Origin: Thermoprotei archaeon
GTDB lineage: Archaea; Thermoproteota; Thermoprotei; Thermoproteales; B15-G16
DNA: 64,000 bases
Assembly: GCA_003649205.1 (NCBI GenBank)
Contig: QMRC01000002.1
Span: 84,770 to 148,769, forward strand
Direction of reading: 5' to 3'
Shown here: positions 1 to 8,749 of the stretch, piece by piece
Layout: every line of letters starts with the position of its first letter
Position numbering within the stretch: the first letter of the stretch is position 1
Translations under genes and position numbers: made by a program
Notes under the pieces: generated by a model
The model's input: only the letters and a program-made list of their open reading frames with translations
Database searches by the model: none
What the model was told of the DNA's origin: nothing

Positions 1-34
1 AGAGCCTCCTCTCTAATCATAACTACAACCCAAA

Positions 35-361
35 TTAAGCAATTCTGATCCAGTACTCCATAGCATCCCTAACGACAATACTCCTCCTCTTAACCTCCTC
101 AAACTCCTCAGGAGTATAGGCCAAGATATCAAATCCCCTATTAGGTGGCAAAAACTTCCTCAAGATAGCATACCTCTTACCAAAATCCAATCCCCTAAAC
201 CTAGGAGAAACAACAATTAAATCAACATCACTATCAACTAACCAATCACCACGAGCAAAACTACCAAAGAGATAAACCTCAACATCACCGAGAACTTCCT
301 TAACCTTCCTCACAAAATCCCTCAACATCTTCAGAACATCTTCAGGAACATTACCGTACAA
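35..361 (-). CDS. MNT-type minimal nucleotidyltransferase
   Basis: A 108-residue stand-alone nucleotidyltransferase of the pol-beta superfamily. The signature is visible at residues 33-47: GSFARGD, then an Asp pair in DSDVDL that would bind Mg2+. Length fits a minimal domain with no added binding domain. In the family, such proteins are the antitoxin of HEPN/MNT pairs and act by adding nucleotides to the HEPN toxin. No HEPN gene lies on the same strand upstream: the HEPN gene to the right runs the other way and has its own MNT partner. It is therefore an orphan, or its partner lies beyond the left edge of the window. Fold confident, role inferred. Confidence 0.85.
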   Translation of the reverse strand: MYGNVPEDVLKMLRDFVRKVKEVLGDVEVYLFGSFARGDWLVDSDVDLIVVSPRFRGLDFGKRYAILRKFLPPNRGFDILAYTPEEFEEVKRRSIVVRDAMEYWIRIA

Positions 362-428
362 GAACTCAACACCTCAATACCACAACCGAGCTAGAAACTA
401 AAATCACTAACTCCACAGATACACCATA

Positions 429-890
429 GTGGAAAAGTTTTTGTCTCTACATCAGTACAGCAATCATGTGAAATCCATGGAACGAATTGAAGAAGCTAGA
501 AGGTGGTTCCTCCAAACTTCAAGAGATATCAAAGCAGCTAGTGACAGCCTCCACGCTGCAAACTTCGAGTGGTCATGCTTTCAGGCACAACAAGCTGCAG
601 AGAAAGCTGTTAAAGCACTACTGTACGCTCACGGTAGACATGCCTGGGGACACAGCATAGTTGAGCTACTCAACATCTTGAAGGAATTAGAGGAGGTACC
701 TGAAGAACTCTACGTAGCTGCACGCGAACTAGATAGACACTACATACCCTCACAATACCCAAATGCATTTGAATCTGGATACCCAGGTATGTACTACGAT
801 AAACCGACAGCAGATAGAGCACTTGAAGCTGCTAGGAAGATCATGGAGTGGGTGAAGGAATGCTTGAGAAAACTTGGTGTAAACGTGTAG
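429..890 (+). CDS. HEPN-domain protein (toxin of HEPN/MNT pair)
   Basis: A helical HEPN-domain protein of 153 residues from GTG 429, or 137 from ATG 477; the shorter form begins just before the conserved first helix (RWFLQTSRDIKAA) and is likely. The family-typical SCFQAQQAAEKAVKALL helix and the later DRHYIPSQYP segment are both present. HEPN proteins of this group are usually RNases held in check by the adjacent nucleotidyltransferase. The next gene is an MNT in another frame whose start lies inside this one, so the two are translationally coupled. Family assignment is firm; toxicity is inferred from family knowledge. Confidence 0.85.
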   Translation: MEKFLSLHQYSNHVKSMERIEEARRWFLQTSRDIKAASDSLHAANFEWSCFQAQQAAEKAVKALLYAHGRHAWGHSIVELLNILKELEEVPEELYVAARELDRHYIPSQYPNAFESGYPGMYYDKPTADRALEAARKIMEWVKECLRKLGVNV

Positions 891-1264
891 AGGAGCTCAT
901 TAGTAAGCTCAGCAAGGTATTTGGCATCGAAGCAGTCATAGTATTTGGATCATGGGCACGTAGTGGAGGAGGTGAGTGGAGCGATCTCGATGTACTCGTA
1001 GTAACGGATGATGTCAAGAACATAGACATACTCGAACGATTTAGAATAGCTACCGAATACAAGCCACCACGAGTAGACGTGTTCCTGTACACATATGGAG
1101 AACTCGAGAACATGATGAAGAGAGGAAATCCACTAGCACTATCAGCACTCGTAGAGGGGATACCACTAAAAGCAAGTAGCAGAGTCCTAAAGCTCATGGA
1201 AGTAGCCAAGCAAAGGTACATAAGGAGAGGACGAGTTTGGATCGAGACAACAAAACTACAGTAA
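848..1264 (+). CDS. MNT nucleotidyltransferase, partner of upstream HEPN
   Basis: A 138-residue minimal nucleotidyltransferase. The motif GSWARSGGGEWSDLDVL at about residues 34-50 supplies the GS pair and the two metal-binding Asp. The loop between GS and the Asp pair is a little longer than in the neighbouring copies. It overlaps the HEPN gene by 43 nt from GTG 848, or 31 nt from ATG 860, the usual gene order for such pairs. It probably modifies and silences the upstream HEPN protein. About 230 nt without a gene follow. Confidence 0.85.
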   Translation: MGEGMLEKTWCKRVEELISKLSKVFGIEAVIVFGSWARSGGGEWSDLDVLVVTDDVKNIDILERFRIATEYKPPRVDVFLYTYGELENMMKRGNPLALSALVEGIPLKASSRVLKLMEVAKQRYIRRGRVWIETTKLQ

Positions 1265-1454
1265 CCTCACGCATTAGATTGCAGAAGATAGCGAAGGTCC
1301 TAGAGAGCAAACAGCACTAGAAAAAGCCACACAGAAATCAACCCAAGATACAGTAATCACAGAGTCAAACACAAAACACCTTAGAACTTACTTGTCAAGT
1401 CCTCACATAAGTCTCTTAAACCTCTCATCAACCTAACTAACCTAGAATAGAACC

Positions 1455-1494
1455 CTTATAACTCATTCATGAAGGGAGGAATACAGGTGAGGTA
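1455..1494 (+). promoter_or_regulatory. TATA box and ribosome binding site upstream of 1495 gene
   Basis: A TATA-like cttataac lies at 1455-1462. GGAGG sits at 1475-1479 and GGTGA at 1486-1490, four bases before ATG 1495. Spacing suits a transcript with a short leader that uses the GGTGA site. Confidence 0.5.
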
Positions 1495-2103
1495 ATGTAC
1501 AAGGTAATTGTAGCCACACTAGCATCACAAGCACCACTCACAGCAATAGCAGTAGTAACACTCTACTACCTACTAAGTCGAAGAATAGATAAGCTGGAAC
1601 TGAGACTAACCAAGTTAGAAGTAAGAATAGATAATCTTGAAGTAAGAATGTCAAACCTAGAACAGGAAATGAAGAGAGGATTCGGTAACCTAGCTAGCTT
1701 CAACGATACACTAATTACACTACTACAGACGAAGACAGTAATAACTGAAGGAGAAGCACTAGTACTGAAGAACTACCTAAGAACAATAACACCAGGAACA
1801 AGCACAAAGTACTACACAGAAGAAGTAAGGAAGAGACTACTGGAGCTACTAGATAAGAAATTAAGTGAGTACACCTGGGAAGACGTATTCGAACTAGAGG
1901 AAATAGCTGAACTAATCAATGAAGAAGCTAGAGTAACAGGAAGAATGGACCTAGCAGACTACTACGGAAGACTAAGAGCATACATAGCAATAATTAGAGG
2001 AGATCTCATAAGAAGACACGTAATGCCACCAGAGAAACCACCAGAGAAGAAATGGTTAAAGAAAATACAGCAACAACCTACACACCAAACACACAACCCC
2101 TAG
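1495..2103 (+). CDS. Membrane-anchored coiled-coil protein, full-length paralogue
   Basis: A 202-residue protein of no recognised function. Residues about 5-28 form one hydrophobic membrane segment. Residues 33-62 form a regular coiled coil in which K-LE-R steps repeat three times, and a helical C-terminal domain follows. The same plan (one N-terminal membrane helix, short heptad coil, helical C-terminus) recurs at 59519-60128, where the C-terminal part is recognisably similar, and in shorter form at 22759 and 56501. The tail is Pro/Gln/His-rich. It could be a membrane sensor or scaffold; nothing in the sequence suggests an enzyme. Start ATG is supported by the upstream GGTGA. Confidence 0.7.
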   Translation: MYKVIVATLASQAPLTAIAVVTLYYLLSRRIDKLELRLTKLEVRIDNLEVRMSNLEQEMKRGFGNLASFNDTLITLLQTKTVITEGEALVLKNYLRTITPGTSTKYYTEEVRKRLLELLDKKLSEYTWEDVFELEEIAELINEEARVTGRMDLADYYGRLRAYIAIIRGDLIRRHVMPPEKPPEKKWLKKIQQQPTHQTHNP

Positions 2104-2123
2104 ACCTCACAACCAATACAGCA

Positions 2124-2498
2124 CTATAACTCCCTCAACTCCTTCAAAAGCTTCAGAAGATCAATACCACACCTCTCAATCTCAACCACAATAGGATTCC
2201 TCTTAACCCTCATCCTCTCAAATTCACTCAACGTAACAACAATAGGCTCAACACGAGGACACATCAGTAAACAACCCTCAATAAGCTCAAGACGCTTAAC
2301 AGGACTCCTAGGTAAATCACCATCAACAACAATTAACACATCAACATCACTCCACTCATTAAAATCACCACGAGCAAAACTACCGAAAAGCCAAGCACCA
2401 ACAACACTAAACCGCTTAGAGACACACCTAACAAACCTCAAAGCCTCCCTTAAAGCCTCTTCACGTCTCCTCAACCTCTCCTCAAGAACCTTCCCCAT
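2124..2498 (-). CDS. MNT nucleotidyltransferase, partner of HEPN at 2471-2908
   Basis: A 124-residue minimal nucleotidyltransferase. GSFARGD at 39-45 is followed by SDVDVL with Asp 51 and Asp 53. It is the second gene of a minus-strand pair and starts inside the HEPN gene (28 nt overlap). Expected role is nucleotidyl modification of the HEPN protein as antitoxin. It has a longer C-terminal helix than the copy at 35-361, ending in a Leu-rich stretch. Confidence 0.85.
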   Translation of the reverse strand: MGKVLEERLRRREEALREALRFVRCVSKRFSVVGAWLFGSFARGDFNEWSDVDVLIVVDGDLPRSPVKRLELIEGCLLMCPRVEPIVVTLSEFERMRVKRNPIVVEIERCGIDLLKLLKELREL

Positions 2499-2908
2499 AC
2501 ACCCTCAACCCAAGATAGAATACACTCCGCAAGCTTAATAGCTTCCTCAGCATCCTCCCTCACATAGTAATCCTCAGGAACACCTTCACACCACACATCA
2601 GGGTACCTAGTAGGAGTATAGAACCTATCCAACCTCCTACACGCACGCAAAACCTCTTCAGGAACCTCCACACCCAGCTCACTAATGTACTCAAGCAACC
2701 TACTCAATGCACGACCAAAACGAGGACGACCAACACCCCACAACAAAGCCTTCAAAGCCTTCTCAGCAGCTTGATGAGCCTTAAAACAAGCCCAATTAAA
2801 ATCACCACACAAAGCATCACGCCTAGCGGAATCGAGCGTAAGCCTAGCACTCCTAAACCACCTCTCAAACTCAACAGAATCAAGCATAGAGACACCAGCA
2901 AGCAGCAC
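2471..2908 (-). CDS. HEPN-domain protein, first gene of minus-strand HEPN/MNT pair
   Basis: A helical HEPN protein of 145 residues; an internal ATG at 2887 would give 138 and places the start next to the conserved first helix. NWACFKAHQAAEKALKALLWG and RFYTPTRYPD match the other HEPN copies in this window. The MNT gene follows with a 28 nt overlap. Probable RNase toxin controlled by its MNT. The PD-(D/E)XK-like gene at 2927-3661 ends 18 nt upstream on the same strand, so all three may be one transcript. Confidence 0.85.
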   Translation of the reverse strand: MLLAGVSMLDSVEFERWFRSARLTLDSARRDALCGDFNWACFKAHQAAEKALKALLWGVGRPRFGRALSRLLEYISELGVEVPEEVLRACRRLDRFYTPTRYPDVWCEGVPEDYYVREDAEEAIKLAECILSWVEGVWGRFLRRG

Positions 2909-2926
2909 TAGCTGAGGAGAGTAAAG

Positions 2927-3661
2927 CTACACCTCCAGAACCTCTCCACGACACTCAATACCTAACTTATCAGCAAGCTCCTTAGCCCTCTTCCTAATTC
3001 CAGGAGACACAATCAACATCTTCGGCTTAACCCCAGTAACCCTCTCATAGAGCACACCTACCCTATACAGCTCAGCTACATCAGCTCTATCAACACTAGC
3101 CTTATACTCAACAAGAACGTGCTCACCATCTCTAATCAACAAATCAACCTCAATCCAAGACGGATAACCAAACACAACACCCTCACTATCGTAGTAAACC
3201 CACCTCTCAACCCTATACACCTTAAGCAAATCCTCAACGAGGTACTTAATAGACTCCCTAAAAGCACCCTCTGTAGAGAGACCATACTTAAGACCAAGAG
3301 CTTGAATACTCGCTACCAACCTCTCAAGAACTCTCATATGCTCCTCAAGCACTCTACTATGCTTAAGAGCTTGCTCCTGTAAGCTCCTAACCTGCTCCTG
3401 CAGTACCTTCATCTGCTCCTGTAAATTCCTAACTTGCTCCTGTAAACTCCTAATGACCTCACTGTGTTTAGCTACTTGTTTTTGTAGGTCTCTAACCTGC
3501 TTCTGTAGGTCTCTAACTTGTTCCTGTAGAGACTTAATAGCTTCAGTATTCTTGTCAATTCTCTTAAGCACCTCTTCAATACCTAGTAAACCCACTACAG
3601 CATACCTAAACTCAACATCCTCACGAAGCAACCTAAGAAACTCCTCCCTCAACCCCGACAT
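2927..3661 (-). CDS. Coiled-coil protein with C-terminal PD-(D/E)XK nuclease-like domain (DUF3782-like)
   Basis: A 244-residue protein. Residues about 35-125 are a long coiled coil built from near-identical seven-residue units of the form SLQEQVR or DLQKQVR. The C-terminal third carries WIEVDLLIRDGEHVLVEYKAS, the Asp ... Glu-x-Lys pattern of PD-(D/E)XK nucleases, followed by a predicted beta/alpha tail. This arrangement is typical of a crenarchaeal group (DUF3782/DUF1626-like), whose function is not established as far as I know. The repeated heptads make the gene prone to length change. It precedes a HEPN/MNT pair on the same strand. Nuclease activity is inferred only. Confidence 0.7.
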   Translation of the reverse strand: MSGLREEFLRLLREDVEFRYAVVGLLGIEEVLKRIDKNTEAIKSLQEQVRDLQKQVRDLQKQVAKHSEVIRSLQEQVRNLQEQMKVLQEQVRSLQEQALKHSRVLEEHMRVLERLVASIQALGLKYGLSTEGAFRESIKYLVEDLLKVYRVERWVYYDSEGVVFGYPSWIEVDLLIRDGEHVLVEYKASVDRADVAELYRVGVLYERVTGVKPKMLIVSPGIRKRAKELADKLGIECRGEVLEV

Positions 3662-3894
3662 AGCACATACACCCTAGTGAACCCACAACAGAGAAACCAC
3701 CTACACTCCCTCAAGCAAACTCCATCACTTAAAGTCAATCCAAAAAGCTACACTCCAGTAAATAAGCTTTCATTTACTCATCAAGAACCAGGTAGAGAAG
3801 CTAAGCAAAACAGCATTAACGTACACACAAAAAACAAACACCCACCACTACCCTTAATACACCCCAAATACCCACAACCACTGAGGTCGATTGA

Positions 3895-4293
3895 GTGCCC
3901 ATTAGAGATGAAGTCCTAAATTGGCTCACCGAATCCAAAGCAGATCTCCAACATGCAGAATCCAGCCTACAAATTGGCGACTACAACTGGGCCTGCTTCG
4001 CTGCACAGCAAGCAGCTGAGAAAGCACTAAAAGCACTGATAATGCACACCCTGGGTGAGTACCCTCGTGGACACGACCTCATTAAACTCTACAGAAAGGT
4101 AAAGAACTACACAGACCTCAAACTCAACGAAAGTGCACTAGCTAGATTATCAGCATACTACACACTAGCAAGATACCCAAATGCAGGTCTCGAAAAACCA
4201 TCAGAAGAAATCACCAGAGAACAAGCAGAAGAAGCCATAGCAATCGCCAGAGGTGTAGTCGATGAGATCACAAAAACTATCAGAGATCCGTAG
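3895..4293 (+). CDS. HEPN-domain protein (toxin of HEPN/MNT pair)
   Basis: A 132-residue HEPN protein starting at GTG 3895, immediately before the first conserved helix. NWACFAAQQAAEKALKALI and YYTLARYPNAG match the HEPN copies at 429 and 2471. It overlaps the next MNT gene by 32 nt. Predicted RNase toxin of the pair. Confidence 0.85.
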   Translation: MPIRDEVLNWLTESKADLQHAESSLQIGDYNWACFAAQQAAEKALKALIMHTLGEYPRGHDLIKLYRKVKNYTDLKLNESALARLSAYYTLARYPNAGLEKPSEEITREQAEEAIAIARGVVDEITKTIRDP

Positions 4294-4600
4294 AGAAGTA
4301 ATCAACACACTAAGAAAACTCGCACAGGAACTAAACGCAACAATCTACCTCTTCGGAAGCTACGCACGTGGAGATCACATGCTAGATAGCGACGTAGACA
4401 TAGTAATTGTATCAAAAACCTTCGAAGGCATGAACTACGTAAGTAGAGTCGAACTAGTTAGAACAAAACTACCACCACACATAAGCTTCGACATAATCCC
4501 ACTAACACCACAGGAATTCAAAGAGAGAAGAGAGAAACCATTCTTCAAAGAAATATCTAGGTACTGGATCGAAATAAAACCACAACACCCTCAAGCCTAA
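4262..4600 (+). CDS. MNT nucleotidyltransferase, partner of upstream HEPN
   Basis: A 112-residue minimal nucleotidyltransferase. GSYARGD begins at residue 32, with the Asp pair of DSDVDI at 44 and 46. It resembles the orphan MNT at 35-361 along its whole length, including the C-terminal RYWIEI versus EYWIRI, so the two belong to the same subfamily. ATG 4262 lies inside the HEPN gene. Likely antitoxin. Confidence 0.85.
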   Translation: MRSQKLSEIRREVINTLRKLAQELNATIYLFGSYARGDHMLDSDVDIVIVSKTFEGMNYVSRVELVRTKLPPHISFDIIPLTPQEFKERREKPFFKEISRYWIEIKPQHPQA

Positions 4601-4656
4601 GGAAAGAAGGAAGTATAACTAATTCCACTACCTCAACAGAGGAGAAACGTAGTAAA

Positions 4657-5497
4657 ATGGTGTTGAGTATGGATAGAGAGATTGTCGTCAAGAAGTTAAC
4701 CGAACTATTTAGAAACCTCAACGACATCGAAGTAGCAATACTCTTCGGCTCAATCGCTAGAGGCTATAGACATCCACACGACATAGATATAGCCGTGAAA
4801 TTCACCACCAAAAAATCACCACTCGACCTAGCAAACCTAGTCACACATAGCCAGACACCTAGGTACTACCGAAGATCACATAGACATAATCGACCTAGAC
4901 TACGCTAAACCCATCCTACTACTCAGAATCCTAAAGGAGGGAATAATCCTGAAGGGAAATCCAGAGACCCTAAAGGAACTATACGAGAAGGCTTCAAGAG
5001 GAATTGAGCAACTCATCGAAATCAAGCTATGGAGTAACCTAGATCCAGAACCCAGAGTAAACAAAATAGTCATAACCTCAAGAGTTGAGGAAGTTAGGAG
5101 AAACACAGAATTCCTCAAGAGAGAAATCCTGACAAAGAACGTACATGAGCTAGAGTACAGAGACATACTAGCACTCGAGAGAGCACTACACAGAATTGCT
5201 GAAGCTATACTAGACATATGTAGACACCTCGTAGCAGTCTACTCACTAGGCATAGTCGAGAGCTACGGAGAATACCCCAGAAAACTAGCACAAGCAGGTA
5301 AGATGCCTAGAGACCTAGCTGAAGACATAACCAAACTAGCAGGACTAGGAAATATCCTAGTCCACAGATACCTAGAGATAGACCTCGAAAAACTCCACAA
5401 AACAGCACAAGAAATAGCTAAAGAAGTAGTACCCAAATTCCTACACTGGATCAAGAACATAGATCCACAAGAAACACCACCCCTCCCAAGTAAATAG
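4657..5497 (+). pseudogene. Single-chain MNT-HEPN fusion broken by one frameshift
   Basis: The first frame from ATG 4657 encodes an MNT domain (LFGSIARGYRHPHDIDIAV, with GS and the Asp pair). It is open to 4908 but loses homology near 4840. The reading continues in the next frame from about 4840 to 5497: IARHLGTTEDHIDIIDLDYAKP, then a DUF86/HepT-type HEPN domain ending in LGNILVHRYLEIDLEKL, which carries the RxxxxxxH-like NILVHRY element. The intact version of the same architecture is at 10577-11485. Removing one base near 4838-4845 restores a protein of about 279 residues. There is no other lesion, so recent mutation, sequencing error and programmed +1 shifting are all open. Confidence 0.75.
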
Positions 5498-5713
5498 GAA
5501 GCTCGTACAGCATACATCAACACAAGAGAAGCTGAGCAACCATAACCTACCAAGACAAAAACCATACATACTACAGAAAATAGACGTAGAGTACACACGT
5601 GAAACCTAGTAAATGTAGACGAGGTAGCGAACATGTTCTTCAGAATGAGAACAAGCAACACACTAAGTAGATCAAGCAAACACCACAAGAAGATCAATTA
5701 AAAGGTAGAGAAG

Positions 5714-7195
5714 ATGACTAAACACCCCAGTAAGCACCTCCTACAGAAAACACTCAAGAAAGTAAAAGAAAGCGAAACCACATACCTAGTACTCTCAGTA
5801 GCAATACCAACAATTCTAAGAACAGTACCAGAACTCATATACCCCTTCCCAACAGGATTCGACCCACTCTCATACTACTTCCCAGCAATACTACACCTAA
5901 AACAAAACCTAAACCATGTATGGAAATTGATTGAATACGGACCAATACCCTACATACTACTAACACCACTACCAACAAAAGACACCATACTCCTAGGCCT
6001 AAAGATACTCAATATCACCGCAATAACACTACTAGCACTAACAACATACCTAACAGCTAGAGACATACTAAAACAAACACCACAATGGAGCTTCATAACA
6101 ACGCTACTAACAACAAACTACATAACAATGGCATTTTCATGGCTATACCCAAGAAATACACTAGCATACGCCCTATCACTACTAACGACATACCTACTAC
6201 TAAGAGATAAGATACTACACGCATCACTACTAACAGCAACCACAGCACTAACACACCCCGTACCCACAATCTTCATAGTCACATCATCCATAACGACAAC
6301 ACTACTCAGAAGAAAAACCAAGTACCTAATACCTGCAATACCGACACTCACACCACCACTACTCCTAGCAATAGGCTACAAACTAAACCTCACAACAAGA
6401 TCCCTACTCGAGAAGTACTTACAGACACTAGTAAACGCAGCAACAGCACCACTACACCAACACCTAAACCCCCTAAACCAATCCCTACTACTCTACCTAT
6501 ACCTACCAGAAATACCACTCATAGTAATCACACTAATAATCTACAAACGCTACAACACCAGAACAATACATAGCAACCTAATCATCTACCTAACACTACT
6601 AATCACCACCATAATCTACACAAAATCACACCTCGGAGATAGATTCGTATACATGATACAGCCACTACTAATACTCACAACAACAACCATAGTACACACA
6701 AGTAAACCAACCACAATACACCACATGAAACAATACACGAGAGAAATAACGTACACACTCACACCCATAGTACTAGTAATGACATTACTAACAACAGCAT
6801 ACATAGCATCAACAGGAACACCACCAGTACTATACTTCAAAAAACCCTACGTATTCAACGACGAAATCTACAGAAAATTCCCATCAGGAATGGCGCAAGG
6901 ACCAATACCACTAAGAGACGTAGAGCCAACAATGAAACTACTTAAAACACTAACACAAGAAGTAGAACCCCAAAAAGTAACACTCTACATAGCATTCAGA
7001 GGATTCCTATACTACATCAACGAAGAATACGCAGAAAAAGTAGAGTATACACCAACAGAAAAACTACCTCCAAACAGATACACAATAACTTGGATCAAAG
7101 AACCATGGTTCAAACTCCACATACCGAAAAACACAGAAATAATCGTAGTAAAACAGGAAGGAAACCTAGCAATAATCTACATAGAGAGCAAGTAA
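5714..7195 (+). CDS. Polytopic membrane protein, GT-C glycosyltransferase-like
   Basis: A 493-residue protein with about ten hydrophobic segments between residues 20 and 370, then a soluble C-terminal domain of about 110 residues. After the first membrane segment comes a loop with FPTGFDPLSYYFPAIL, whose acidic residue sits where GT-C (oligosaccharyltransferase or lipid-linked mannosyltransferase) enzymes keep their catalytic Asp. That makes transfer from a lipid-linked sugar a reasonable guess, no more. Base composition of the plus strand is extreme, with very little G and many cta, ata, aca and cca codons. It stands alone, 216 nt after the broken fusion gene. Start ATG 5714 follows a purine-rich tract. 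Confidence 0.6.
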   Translation: MTKHPSKHLLQKTLKKVKESETTYLVLSVAIPTILRTVPELIYPFPTGFDPLSYYFPAILHLKQNLNHVWKLIEYGPIPYILLTPLPTKDTILLGLKILNITAITLLALTTYLTARDILKQTPQWSFITTLLTTNYITMAFSWLYPRNTLAYALSLLTTYLLLRDKILHASLLTATTALTHPVPTIFIVTSSITTTLLRRKTKYLIPAIPTLTPPLLLAIGYKLNLTTRSLLEKYLQTLVNAATAPLHQHLNPLNQSLLLYLYLPEIPLIVITLIIYKRYNTRTIHSNLIIYLTLLITTIIYTKSHLGDRFVYMIQPLLILTTTTIVHTSKPTTIHHMKQYTREITYTLTPIVLVMTLLTTAYIASTGTPPVLYFKKPYVFNDEIYRKFPSGMAQGPIPLRDVEPTMKLLKTLTQEVEPQKVTLYIAFRGFLYYINEEYAEKVEYTPTEKLPPNRYTITWIKEPWFKLHIPKNTEIIVVKQEGNLAIIYIESK

Positions 7196-7373
7196 GTCAA
7201 TCGCTAGAGATATCGACCTCAGCCCCCTCACCTAAACACAGTAACCAAAGGACAATTCCACACCTGAGCAGCGACAGAACTGTCAAAGAACTCGCGAAGA
7301 GGAACTACGTGATCTGCATCCACTGCACTGAACTTAAACAGTACACAAGTCAGTACTTTCACTACTCGAAGAC

Positions 7374-7610
7374 TCATACATCAACAGCTGTGATTTCCTT
7401 GGTTTCTGAATCTCTATACAGGTGAATTAGTGGGTGTATTGGTTCTCCTAACTCGTATTTTGTTGGTTCTCTGAACCTGATGTGCAGAATTGAGTACTCA
7501 GGTACCAACGATATCTCGGCTACCTTCTCAGGTAGTGTGATATCGCAAATTCTCTCTATGTACCTGAGTAGCGACTTGATATCTACCTTAAGTAGGGGAT
7601 CTACCGCCAT
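7374..7610 (-). CDS. Small protein, possibly DUF2283-like
   Basis: A 78-residue reading from ATG 7610. An in-frame start at 7706 would add 32 residues that do not look conserved. The C-terminal half (YSILHIRFREP ... PLIHLYRDSETKEITAVDV) has the beta-rich pattern of DUF2283 proteins, in which a tyrosine-containing first strand is followed by a strand ending in I-x-x-[IV]-[DE]. The family is small and usually lies beside DUF4258 or other TA-like genes; its function is not known to me. Plus-strand composition here is G/T-rich, opposite to both neighbours. Confidence 0.45.
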   Translation of the reverse strand: MAVDPLLKVDIKSLLRYIERICDITLPEKVAEISLVPEYSILHIRFREPTKYELGEPIHPLIHLYRDSETKEITAVDV

Positions 7611-7950
7611 TTCTTCTTTCTCAATCTCCTGTAGGTTTCCAACCCTATTACGTGTGCTGTCTTGACGGTACTTTGCTAAGTAACTACACTCAACCTTGCC
7701 GTGCATAGTACTTTCCTATTCCTAGTTCTATGTTTTCCTGCTAGTGTTTTATAGTATGGAGTTTCCCCTGTATTAGTGGTTGCTCTAGTTTATTCTCCTG
7801 GTTGTGGTGTCTTTGTTTATTTGCTTATTGGTCACTTACCTAAGGTTCTTGGGTTGCTTGTGAGTTGCTTTAGGAGGATAGCTTATTGGCTTTAGGGTTA
7901 TGTAATGGGTATTAGCTTCTTAGCTTCTTCACTTGATACTATGTGGATCT

Positions 7951-8219
7951 CTAGGGGTATCCCCATGGAAGTCCATACTTGTCAACGGCGTTCCATAGGA
8001 TGTCGGCTTTTAACTTTGTTTTCTCTTGATCTGTTAGCTCTCTATTCACGATTATGAGTATGTCTATGTCGCTTAGTACTGTTAATCTATCTTCTGCTGC
8101 CCCTCCAAATTGTATGCTTTTGCCTCTGGTAGTATTTCCTTTATTGATTTTGCTAGGAGTTGTATGTAGCATCTCCACTCCTTTAAGCACTCTATCTTCC
8201 ACTTAACCCATCCAAACTT
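7951..8219 (-). pseudogene. Decayed MNT nucleotidyltransferase remnant
   Basis: Reading the minus strand, one frame gives WVKWKIECLKEWR ... LLAKSIKEILPEAKAY. The next frame, after a one-base deletion near 8115, gives FGGAAEDRLTVLSDIDILI and VDKYGLPWGYP. Together these match the intact MNT at 8736-9083 (LKKWREAAEAIAKAVKDL, GGAAEDRLTVLSDIDIL, MDKYGLPIDYP). A TAG lies just upstream of the N-terminal part, no start codon is visible, and the C-terminal end is missing. This is an inactive copy of the same subfamily, facing the intact pair. Confidence 0.75.
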
Positions 8220-8329
8220 CTACAGGAGAAGACCAAGTACTGACTCAACTAAGATAGCTTGAGAAGACAATAAACAATTAAAGATAGTGAGCAATCACTA
8301 CACTAGAGAACTAAGGTGGTACCACTACA

Positions 8330-8749
8330 TTGAGCGGAGAAAGAGTCAACATAATCAAGGATAGAGCCTACGCATTCCTAAACCTAGCTAAAGAATTAAT
8401 CGATAAAAGACCTGACATAGCATCCTTCAACATCCACCAAGCATGCCAACTCAGAATCAAAGCAACACTACTTAGATTCACAGGTGAAATACCTAGAATC
8501 CACAGCATTAGAGAACTCCTAGGAATACTCGCAAAGAAGCTAGAAGACCTCAACTACAGAGAAGACGCCCTAAAAATCATCAACTTCATAAGAAAACAGA
8601 GAGAAGCACTCATTGACATAGAAGCAGCATACACCGAGTCAAGATACGGAATAGGAATCACCACTAGAAGCATGATAGAGGAAATGCTGAAAACAGCCGA
8701 AGAACTATTTAAGCTCCTAGACGAAGTCGAAAAACATGTACTGGGCTAA
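8330..8749 (+). CDS. HEPN-domain protein, partner of GGAAEDR-type MNT
   Basis: A 139-residue helical HEPN protein from TTG 8330. It belongs to a different HEPN subgroup from those at 429-4293: it has SFNIHQACQLRIKATLLRFTGEIPRIHSIRELL, and near the C-terminus a Tyr/Arg segment AAYTESRYGIG in place of the FYTPTRYP motif. It overlaps the following MNT gene by 14 nt. Degenerate relatives of both genes lie at 60239-60600 on the other strand. Predicted RNase toxin. Confidence 0.8.
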   Translation: MSGERVNIIKDRAYAFLNLAKELIDKRPDIASFNIHQACQLRIKATLLRFTGEIPRIHSIRELLGILAKKLEDLNYREDALKIINFIRKQREALIDIEAAYTESRYGIGITTRSMIEEMLKTAEELFKLLDEVEKHVLG

